From MGR-bin208 sp043779285 (GTDB lineage Bacteria > Bacteroidota > Bacteroidia > Chitinophagales > Chitinophagaceae), in NCBI GenBank assembly GCA_043779285.1, contig JAYWEL010000066.1:1-5368 (forward strand): a DNA stretch of 5,368 nucleotides, in the 5' to 3' direction. A program made the translations under genes and the position numbers. The notes under the pieces are model-generated. The model had not been told where the DNA came from and did no database searches. It was given only the letters and a program-made list of their open reading frames with translations. Shown in pieces: positions 1 to 5,368 of the stretch. Positions within the stretch are counted from its first letter, which is position 1. Each line of letters starts with the position of its first letter.

Positions 1-452
1 GTATAAATAATTTGTTTGACAGTAAAACACATACAGAAATTATTGACCGGATAAACCAACTTTCTGAACAATCAGAAAGACAATGGGGTAAAATGAATGT
101 CAGTCAGATGCTGGCACATTGTAAAGAAGCTTTTAAAGTTCCCCTGCGTAATAAACCAATTCCAAGAATGTTTATCGGAAGAATATTTGGTTGGATGGCA
201 AAAGGAAAACTATATGATGAAAAACCTTGGGGGAAAAATTTACCAACAGCACCCAATTTTATTATTCAAGATGAACGTGATTTTGAAATAGAAAAATCAG
301 CCCTGCTGGAATTGATCAAACAATTTTATACACTCGGGCCAGATGGAGTTGGTCATTTCCCACACCCTTTTTTTGGAACACTAACAAAAGAACAATGGGG
401 AAAAAGTATGTGGAAGCACATCGACCATCACTTGAAACAATTCGGTGTTTAA
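1..452 (+). CDS. DUF1569 / DinB-like domain protein, 5' end cut by the window edge
   Basis: This small soluble protein looks like the DUF1569 family, which has the four-helix DinB/YfiT-like fold; no specific reaction is established for it. Counting from a TTG codon at 12, about 146 residues are visible. Typical family features are WGKMNVSQMLAHC near residues 25-37, a HFPHPFFG segment at 115-122, and the closing WKHIDHHLKQFG. His36 and the HxxxH pair His136/His140 sit where DinB-like proteins bind a divalent metal, so a metal site is plausible (inference). The frame stays open upstream of the TTG, reading I-N-N-L-F-D. As I recall the family, members start with a short Met-Lys-Asn-like lead before the LFD segment, so the real start is probably a few bases outside the window and the TTG is not the start. 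The stop at 450-452 is 9 bp from the stop of the convergent lipoprotein gene. No signal peptide is visible, so it is probably cytoplasmic. Confidence 0.85.
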   Translation, partial: INNLFDSKTHTEIIDRINQLSEQSERQWGKMNVSQMLAHCKEAFKVPLRNKPIPRMFIGRIFGWMAKGKLYDEKPWGKNLPTAPNFIIQDERDFEIEKSALLELIKQFYTLGPDGVGHFPHPFFGTLTKEQWGKSMWKHIDHHLKQFGV

Positions 453-461
453 AAAATCTTT

Positions 462-932
462 TTAGTTTACCGTATGTAAGTCGAATTCCATTTTGATATT
501 TGTTAAACTATCTTTTTTTACTGTTACTGTATTGATACTCATTTTTTCATCGAACCTGTTGGCAAAATATCCATTATCCATTTTAATCAAAACAGAATAT
601 ACACCTTCGTCCAATGCTATATAGAATTCTCCTTTCTCATTTGTTTTAACAACAGAAACTGGAGTTGATTCCATATTGATAAATAACCCATTTTTCTTTT
701 GCATACTTGCATTATTCAAAACCTGAAACACGGCAATGGAAGTTTTCATTGGCCGCCCAACAAATTTAGCTTTCGGATTATTCGGAGAAGGCATCATATC
801 GCCGGATATTTCAAACACCTGACCTGATATACCCTGTGTTATTTGTAGGCTAACAGCATATATTTTTTTTTGCGAAGAGCAGCCAATAAAAAGGGTAATA
901 AATAAAAAACTGGCGATTACTTGTTTAATCAT
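462..932 (-). CDS. Small lipoprotein with a carboxypeptidase-regulatory-like beta-sandwich domain
   Basis: This 156-residue protein starts with a lipoprotein signal peptide: Lys3, a hydrophobic core at about 5-16, and a lipobox F-I-G-C with the lipidated Cys at residue 18. The mature part begins CSSQKK. It lacks the acidic residues after Cys that act as a surface-export signal in some Bacteroidota, so a periplasm-facing location is more likely (inference). The rest resembles a carboxypeptidase-regulatory-like domain (transthyretin-like fold): GISGQVFEISGD at 34-45, a MPSPNNPK segment at 47-54, TNEKGEFYIALDEGVYSVLI at 97-116 and GYFANRF at 121-127. Bacteroidota carry many lipoproteins of this pattern without known function. 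The ATG at 930-932 is chosen because it immediately precedes the signal peptide. The gene is divergent from the protease across a 105-bp gap and convergent with the DUF1569 gene. A link to the protease is possible but unsupported. Confidence 0.85.
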   Translation of the reverse strand: MIKQVIASFLFITLFIGCSSQKKIYAVSLQITQGISGQVFEISGDMMPSPNNPKAKFVGRPMKTSIAVFQVLNNASMQKKNGLFINMESTPVSVVKTNEKGEFYIALDEGVYSVLIKMDNGYFANRFDEKMSINTVTVKKDSLTNIKMEFDLHTVN

Positions 933-938
933 ACGAAT

Positions 939-946
939 TAAATTTA
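939..946 (-). promoter_or_regulatory. Possible -7 box for the lipoprotein gene
   Basis: TAAATTTA matches the Bacteroidota -7 consensus TAnnTTTG at seven of eight positions and lies 6 bp before the lipoprotein ATG. The octamer is its own reverse complement, so it carries no strand information, and I see no convincing TTTG box about 20 bp further upstream. In DNA this AT-rich, such a match can arise by chance. Confidence 0.2.
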
Positions 947-1025
947 ATGCGTTTCGATTTTAATTTTTATGTAAATAAAGACTAATCCTATTAACAATTA
1001 ACTTCACTACTCAATTAAAACGATC

Positions 1026-1033
1026 TAAATTAG
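1026..1033 (+). promoter_or_regulatory. Possible -7 box for the protease gene
   Basis: TAAATTAG matches the Bacteroidota -7 consensus TAnnTTTG at seven of eight positions, including the final G, and ends 4 bp before the protease ATG at 1038. That placement implies an almost leaderless transcript. The expected -33 TTG-type element is not clear; the region around 1003-1006 reads TTCA. No Shine-Dalgarno sequence is visible before the ATG. Confidence 0.3.
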
Positions 1034-1037
1034 TAGC

Positions 1038-4000
1038 ATGCAAATTACACAATTGAACAATAGGTTTTTATTGCTATTCTTATTTCTTGGTTTTCAATTC
1101 AGCTCATCGGCACAAACAGAAACCAGACTGGATGAACTAAAAGTTTTTTCAAAAAAACTGGCTGAAAAATATAAACAGGAAAAAGTTGAAATAGAGAAAT
1201 TGGCAAAGAAAAAAGGATGGCCACTGAAGATGAAGATTAATGATGGCGGAACCGCTATGCTGACTGGTATTTATCCAAACGGCTTACCTGAATATACTGC
1301 CACGGACGAAAATATAATTGCTGCAGCTACAATCTCTACGGATCAATTGTGGGCTGGTGGAAGTTTGGGCTTAAACCTCGATGGAAGCAGTGCAAATATG
1401 AAAGATAAACTGGCTATCTGGGATGGGGGTAGAGTCCGGAATTCGCATATTGAATTTGGAAACAGAATTGTATTTGGCGATAACGCTTCCACTTTCGATG
1501 ATCATGCCACACACGTTGCAGGCACCATGATTGCAAAAGGAATTAATTCGTCAGCAAAAGGAATGGCTTTTAATGCACAAAATCTTATTGCCTATGACTT
1601 TAATTCGGACAATTCAGAGATGTCAAACATTGCAGGTAGTTTATTATTAAGTAATCATTCCTATGGAAGTAATGCAGGATGGGTACAAAATTCATCATCG
1701 AATAACCGATGGGAATTTTGGGGAGAATTTGGTGCAAATGAAGATTTTAAATTAGGCTTTTATGATAATAGGGCCCGGCAATGGGATAGCATTGCGTTTT
1801 TAGCTCCTCAATATTTAATAATAAAGTCGGCAGGTAACAAAAGAAATACGAATGGGCCTGCAGAAGGAACAAATTACTGGCGGTTTAATGCTACCGGTGC
1901 AATGGCTGAAGCAGGTCAACGGCCTTCCGGAATTTCAAGTAATAACTCATATGATATTTTACCCACATACTCCACTGCAAAAAACATTTTAACAATAGGA
2001 GCAGTGAATCCAATTTCATCCGGTTATCAAAGAAAAGAGGATGTGGTGATGTCGAGTTTTACGAGTTGGGGACCCGCCGATGATGGACGAGTCAAACCGG
2101 ATGTAGTTGCAAATGGCGTAAATCTTACCAGTACTTCAAGTGAAAGTGATAACTCGTATAATACAAAAAGCGGCACTTCGATGTCATCGCCCAATGCTAG
2201 TGGTTCTCTTTTTCTTTTACAAGAATATTTTAATAAATTAACCGGAACCGGATTCCTGCGTTCTGCATCCCTGAAAGGTTTGGTCATTCATACTGCCGAT
2301 GAAGCCGGATTTTTCCCTGGCCCTGATTACCAGCTTGGATGGGGATTAATTAACACAAAAAAAGCTGCTGAAGTAATTACCGGCAGAAATTCATTACACC
2401 GGATTATTGAAAATAATTTAACCCAGGGAAATACATTTTTACTGAATACCATTGCTTCCGGTACGGGACCCTTGGTTGCGACAATTTGTTGGACGGACCC
2501 TCCGGGTATTGTAGATAATGATAACAGATTAAACAATCGAATGCCGAAACTTATCAATGATCTGGATATTGAAATTACACAGGGTTCCAATATTATTTTA
2601 CCCTGGAAATTAGATGGATCAGACCCTACTGCTCCTGCTACCCGTGATAATAATATTTTAGACAATGTAGAAAAAATTGAAATCAATAACCCCATTCCGG
2701 GTGAACCTTATTTGGTTAAAGTAAAACACAAAGGGACCCTGTTAAATAACGCACAGGCCTATTCGCTGATTTTAAGTGGTATTGGTGGATCAACCTATTG
2801 TATTTCTAAACCAACCGATAGTACGAACGCTAGAATCGATAAATTTAAGTTTTCAAGCATTGATCATACTCCGGCAGCATCTTGCAGAATGTATAGCAAT
2901 TTTACTCATCTGATAGCAGCAGTTTATGGCGGACAAACTTTACCACTCAACATTACGTTGGGTACCTGCAATTTGAATAAAGACAAAATTGCGAAAATAT
3001 TTATCGACTGGAACGGCAATGGAAATTTTACTGATGCAAATGAATTAGTAGCTACTAGTACTATTATAAATGGAACAGGAAATCAGACTTTCAATATTAC
3101 TGTTCCACTTACTGTAAAACAAGGAATCACATCCCGGATCCGGATTGTATGCATGGAAACTTCGGATGCAAACCAGGTTAGCAGTTGCGGAATATATACC
3201 GGTGCTGGTGAAACACAGGATTATTTAATAACATTTACCAAACCACCGATAGATGTAAAACCAATGGCCCTATCGTTGCCCGATAATACCACTTGTGCTA
3301 CCGATTCGATTTATTTATCTGTTCAGATTAAAAACCTCGGTATTGATCCGTTATTGAATATTCCGGTAACCCTGATTATTAAAAATGCTGCAACAACCGT
3401 TGCAACTTATATTGATACTATTAAACAATTACTTTTAGCAGATGCCAGCCAAACAATCTATTTAAGTAACCGATTCAATGCATTACCCGGGATAAATTAT
3501 CAGTTTACTGTTTTTACATCGTTAACATCCGATCTCAATAAATCAAACGATACTATGCAAGCAAACAGGACTTTCCTGCCAGCTTCACCAGCAACATTGA
3601 CCAATGCAAAAGGACATATCTGTTCAGCATTTGAAGCTAATTTGAGTGTGACAAGTTCTGCAGGAAATGTGTATTGGTATGATAGTCCCACATCTACAAC
3701 ACCAATTGGAACAGGAAATACACTGACCACGAATATTATTCCAAGCAACAAAACATACTACATTGGTATCAATGATGTTCAAGGAAAAGTTGGACCTCCC
3801 TCAAAATCTACTTATCCATCCGGATCTTTTTCAAACTTTTTACCAGTCGTAAATTTTGAAACATTTTCTCCAATGCTTATTGAAAGTGCCCGTTTTTTTA
3901 ATGGCAGTTCCGGGAAATTGACCATCAAAGTAAGCAGTGTACTTACAAGTGTACTGGTAAGTTCTGTAACATTAGATATTATAGAAAACCAGGCAAATGA

Positions 4001-4751
4001 TGAGGGAACAGTACTTCCATTAAATTTAAAAATTCCTGATGCAGGCAGTTATACATTTACGTTCACTTTCGAAAATGGAGCTACCTCCTATAGACACAAT
4101 GGAGCTTCAAACAATGTCCCCTATCCATTTACACTACCGGGTTTAATGCGAATCAGTGGTAATAATCAAAATCCGGCAACAAGTTTTTATTATTACCTGT
4201 ATGACCTGAAAGTAAAGTCGCTGGATTGTCCAAAGCCATTACCAAGACTATCCTTTGTTGCAACCAATGCGACTATTCCAACCATTACGCAAAATGGAAA
4301 TGTAGTGACAAGCAGTGTTACAACCGGAATTTTACAATGGTATTTAAATGGTTCGGCAATAAATGGTGCTACCAATTCATCACACACAATGAATGACCCC
4401 GGAGTATATACTGTTTCAGTAACCAAAGATGGTTGTTTTACCTTATCAGCAGAATTTAATGCAATCATCACGTCTATTCCGCAATTGAACCCGAATGAAA
4501 TCAATCTGACGGTTTCAAACAATCCCGGAAATGGTGCTTATAACCTGATGTTCAATGTGAAAAAAAGAGAAAAAATATTTATTGAAATATCAAACATAAA
4601 CGGGCAATTGATCAGCAGGGAAGAATTTACTGTTCCTGCATCAGGTTCAGTTCAGCGAACTATTAATCTAAAGGAAAAATCATCGGGTGTTTATCTCATG
4701 AAAATTTATTTAGACAATAAACAATACATACATAAATTAATTAAAGAATAA
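1038..4751 (+). CDS. Secreted subtilisin-like (S8, KP-43-like) serine protease with T9SS type A sorting domain
   Basis: This 1237-residue multidomain endopeptidase is probably exported by Sec, then moved across the outer membrane by T9SS. In order: signal peptide 1-25 (hydrophobic core 10-20, likely cut at SSA|Q); Lys/Glu-rich, probably helical pro-region from about 26 to 115; S8 catalytic domain about 120-445. The triad is Asp129 (IWDGG), His156 (DHATHVAGT) and Ser381 (GTSMSSP), with oxyanion Asn267 (SAGN), so it looks active. Residues 450-585 resemble the KP-43 C-terminal beta-barrel (WTDPPG 485-490, NDLDIEI 507-513). Residues 586-735 look like a GEVED domain (FIDWNGNGNF 655-664, GETQDY 724-729). 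Residues 740-845 resemble a CARDB-type beta-sandwich, and 848-910 an Ig-like module (VYWYDS 878-883). Residues 914-1065 are unassigned. Residues 1066-1145 form a second Ig/PKD-like module (LQWYLNGS 1099-1106). Residues 1155-1237 are the T9SS type A sorting domain, ending KLIKE and normally removed on export. The frame is intact from ATG to TAA. The substrate is unknown; a nutritional or matrix-degrading role is inference. Confidence 0.95.
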   Translation: MQITQLNNRFLLLFLFLGFQFSSSAQTETRLDELKVFSKKLAEKYKQEKVEIEKLAKKKGWPLKMKINDGGTAMLTGIYPNGLPEYTATDENIIAAATISTDQLWAGGSLGLNLDGSSANMKDKLAIWDGGRVRNSHIEFGNRIVFGDNASTFDDHATHVAGTMIAKGINSSAKGMAFNAQNLIAYDFNSDNSEMSNIAGSLLLSNHSYGSNAGWVQNSSSNNRWEFWGEFGANEDFKLGFYDNRARQWDSIAFLAPQYLIIKSAGNKRNTNGPAEGTNYWRFNATGAMAEAGQRPSGISSNNSYDILPTYSTAKNILTIGAVNPISSGYQRKEDVVMSSFTSWGPADDGRVKPDVVANGVNLTSTSSESDNSYNTKSGTSMSSPNASGSLFLLQEYFNKLTGTGFLRSASLKGLVIHTADEAGFFPGPDYQLGWGLINTKKAAEVITGRNSLHRIIENNLTQGNTFLLNTIASGTGPLVATICWTDPPGIVDNDNRLNNRMPKLINDLDIEITQGSNIILPWKLDGSDPTAPATRDNNILDNVEKIEINNPIPGEPYLVKVKHKGTLLNNAQAYSLILSGIGGSTYCISKPTDSTNARIDKFKFSSIDHTPAASCRMYSNFTHLIAAVYGGQTLPLNITLGTCNLNKDKIAKIFIDWNGNGNFTDANELVATSTIINGTGNQTFNITVPLTVKQGITSRIRIVCMETSDANQVSSCGIYTGAGETQDYLITFTKPPIDVKPMALSLPDNTTCATDSIYLSVQIKNLGIDPLLNIPVTLIIKNAATTVATYIDTIKQLLLADASQTIYLSNRFNALPGINYQFTVFTSLTSDLNKSNDTMQANRTFLPASPATLTNAKGHICSAFEANLSVTSSAGNVYWYDSPTSTTPIGTGNTLTTNIIPSNKTYYIGINDVQGKVGPPSKSTYPSGSFSNFLPVVNFETFSPMLIESARFFNGSSGKLTIKVSSVLTSVLVSSVTLDIIENQANDEGTVLPLNLKIPDAGSYTFTFTFENGATSYRHNGASNNVPYPFTLPGLMRISGNNQNPATSFYYYLYDLKVKSLDCPKPLPRLSFVATNATIPTITQNGNVVTSSVTTGILQWYLNGSAINGATNSSHTMNDPGVYTVSVTKDGCFTLSAEFNAIITSIPQLNPNEINLTVSNNPGNGAYNLMFNVKKREKIFIEISNINGQLISREEFTVPASGSVQRTINLKEKSSGVYLMKIYLDNKQYIHKLIKE

Positions 4752-4768
4752 TCGAACCCTATTCAATA

Positions 4769-4805
4769 AAAATGGCGACGAGGCATCTGACCTCATCGCC
4801 ATTTT
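4769..4805. terminator. Bidirectional intrinsic terminator between convergent genes
   Basis: Arms of 15 nt at 4769-4783 and 4791-4805 flank a 7-nt loop (CATCTGA). The core is GC-rich (TGGCGACGAGG against CCTCATCGCCA), with A-rich sequence on the left and TTTTATT on the right, so either strand gives a stem followed by a U-rich run. It starts 17 bp after the protease stop and lies downstream of the - strand membrane-protein gene. The only imperfection is C4779 opposite A4795; in the - strand transcript the same pair is a G-U wobble, so the stem is fully paired there. Confidence 0.85.
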
Positions 4806-4817
4806 ATTAAATTATAG

Positions 4818-4844
4818 GAAGCTGTCTTACCCTAAAACAGCTTC
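4818..4844 (-). terminator. Second hairpin behind the small membrane protein gene
   Basis: Perfect 8-nt arms, GAAGCTGT at 4818-4825 and ACAGCTTC at 4837-4844, enclose a spacer whose inner bases also pair (TTA at 4827-4829 with TAA at 4833-4835). In the - strand transcript the intervening C4826/A4836 position becomes a U-G wobble, giving a continuous 12-bp stem with a 3-nt GGG loop. It begins 3 bp beyond the - strand stop codon. No uninterrupted U-run follows, so it may be an RNA 3'-end stabilising structure or part of a tandem terminator with the hairpin at 4769-4805. Confidence 0.5.
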
Positions 4845-4846
4845 TA

Positions 4847-5137
4847 CTAAATTGCAACTATTCTTTTGCGGGCAGACAATAAATAAATCAGGCCAGCAAT
4901 ACCTGACATAAAAATAAATCCGATAACCCACATTATTTTTTCATTCCGTTCAATTCTTGTTGAGTTGGTCACTTCATTTATTGCTGCTGCCATAAATATT
5001 AAAGCAGTCAATACTGCCGCAATCAAAAAAGCTTCTGTCCAGGCATTATCCATGACTTTTAATATGACTCCACTAATTGAAATGCATACCATTAATATAA
5101 AACTTGTTTTAAGCAACCGATTATTAGTAATTCCCAT
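4847..5137 (-). CDS. Small three-helix inner membrane protein, PLDc_N-like C-terminal part
   Basis: This 96-residue protein has three predicted transmembrane helices at about 10-28, 34-53 and 68-87 and no enzymatic motif, so it is probably an inner-membrane protein. Its third segment, EKIMWVIGFIFMSGIAGLIYLL at 66-87 (key residues Lys67, Trp70, Gly82, Tyr85) followed by the basic tail ARKR, resembles the PLDc_N-type membrane segment (a K-x-x-W start, then a G-x-x-Y motif). The resemblance is by eye, and the function is unknown. The basic tail suggests a cytoplasmic C-terminus by the positive-inside rule. The ATG at 5135-5137 follows an AT-rich leader with no Shine-Dalgarno site. The gene lies 43 bp downstream of the glycyl-tRNA synthetase gene on the same strand, so read-through from it is likely, although TATTTTTA in the gap could serve as a weak -7 box. 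Its end faces the protease gene across two hairpins. Confidence 0.8.
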   Translation of the reverse strand: MGITNNRLLKTSFILMVCISISGVILKVMDNAWTEAFLIAAVLTALIFMAAAINEVTNSTRIERNEKIMWVIGFIFMSGIAGLIYLLSARKRIVAI

Positions 5138-5180
5138 TGGTTAATTTTTATTATTAAAAATATGCTTAAATATTCACTGA

Positions 5181-5368
5181 TCAATTGATCGCCGCCAAAA
5201 CAATTTCTTTCAACTGATCGATTGAAACCCGGTCTTGCTGCATGCTGTCGCGGTACCGGATGGTAACCGTATTATCTTCTTTGGTTTGATGATCAACTGT
5301 TACACAAAACGGCGTACCCAAAGCATCCATTCTCCGGTAACGTTTTCCGATAGAATCTTTCTCTTCGT
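5181..5368 (-). CDS. glyS: Glycine--tRNA ligase (homodimeric type), C-terminal fragment; gene continues past the right edge
   Basis: Reading the - strand into the window gives 61 complete codons and a TGA stop at 5181-5183. The sequence carries hallmark C-terminal motifs of dimeric class II glycyl-tRNA synthetase: SIGKRYRRMD at residues 5-14 of the fragment, LGTPFCVTVD at 16-25, then EDNTVTIRYRDSMQQDRV at 30-47. These belong to the anticodon-binding domain (HGTP_anticodon type). The enzyme charges tRNA-Gly with glycine in the cytoplasm and is essential. The catalytic domain, with motifs 1-3, lies outside the window. ThrRS and ProRS share the fold, but the GKRYRR...GTPFCVTVD...EDNTVT combination is typical of GlyRS. 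The small membrane protein gene follows 43 bp downstream on the same strand. The symbol glyS is by convention; this dimeric form is also called glyQS. Confidence 0.92.
   Translation of the reverse strand, partial: EEKDSIGKRYRRMDALGTPFCVTVDHQTKEDNTVTIRYRDSMQQDRVSIDQLKEIVLAAIN

Noticed and set aside
97..291. A 64-codon + strand frame overlapping the DUF1569 gene
   Set aside because: It is an out-of-frame overlap with a convincingly conserved gene and has no recognisable features.
453..463. A-run followed by a T-run (AAAATCTTTTT) between the convergent stop codons, as a possible terminator
   Set aside because: The stem would be only A-T pairs with no GC core, too weak to call as an intrinsic terminator.
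2027..2695. Two - strand open frames of 86 and 122 codons inside the protease gene (2027-2287 and 2327-2695)
   Set aside because: They lie wholly antisense to well-conserved catalytic and barrel coding sequence, show no recognisable domain, and are explained as shadow frames of the + strand gene.
3934..3960. Short direct repeat AGTGTACT within the protease gene
   Set aside because: It consists of two 8-bp copies in a Ser/Val/Leu-rich beta-strand region. There is no longer repeat unit and no protein-level repeat, so it is chance codon similarity.
3500..4522. Further - strand open frames inside the protease gene (3500-3751 and 4193-4522)
   Set aside because: They are antisense to the Ig-like modules, with no start context or family resemblance. 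The hydrophobic look of their translations follows from reading Thr/Asn-rich codons backwards.
5179..5190. Perfect 12-bp palindrome GATCAATTGATC over the glyS stop codon
   Set aside because: It is short, has no loop to form an RNA hairpin and falls partly in coding sequence. In AT-rich DNA it is most likely chance.
1..5368. A defence, mobile or otherwise undescribed multi-gene system
   Set aside because: No transposase, integrase, nuclease, toxin-antitoxin pair, CRISPR repeats, tRNA or inverted repeat flanks are visible. The genes look like ordinary chromosomal Bacteroidota genes with no clear functional coupling.

Overview
The window comes from an AT-rich member of the Bacteroidota. The evidence is a large secreted protease ending in a type IX secretion system (T9SS) C-terminal sorting domain, a lipoprotein of a kind common in this phylum, AT-rich start regions without strong Shine-Dalgarno sites, and promoter-like boxes resembling the phylum's TAnnTTTG element. 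I cannot name the genus.

Layout from left to right. (1) A DUF1569 / DinB-like protein on the + strand, whose true start probably lies just outside the left edge. (2) A convergent small lipoprotein with a carboxypeptidase-regulatory-like beta-sandwich on the - strand; the two stop codons are only 9 bp apart. (3) A 105-bp divergent intergenic region with weak promoter-like boxes. (4) A 1237-residue subtilisin-like (S8, KP-43-like) protease on the + strand, which fills about 70% of the window. It carries a signal peptide, pro-region, catalytic domain, beta-barrel, GEVED domain, further beta-rich modules and the T9SS sorting domain. (5) A 95-bp convergent intergenic region with two hairpins, the first a likely bidirectional terminator. 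(6) A 96-residue three-helix membrane protein on the - strand. (7) The C-terminal 61 codons of a glycyl-tRNA synthetase on the - strand, running off the right edge.

The glycyl-tRNA synthetase and the small membrane protein are codirectional with a 43-bp gap and may be co-transcribed. The protease appears to be a single-gene unit. The genes do not form an evident pathway: this looks like ordinary chromosome holding one large secreted enzyme. I see no mobile element, CRISPR array, tRNA, rRNA or defence system. The points most worth a second look are the unassigned domain in the protease and the strand-asymmetric pair of hairpins behind it.
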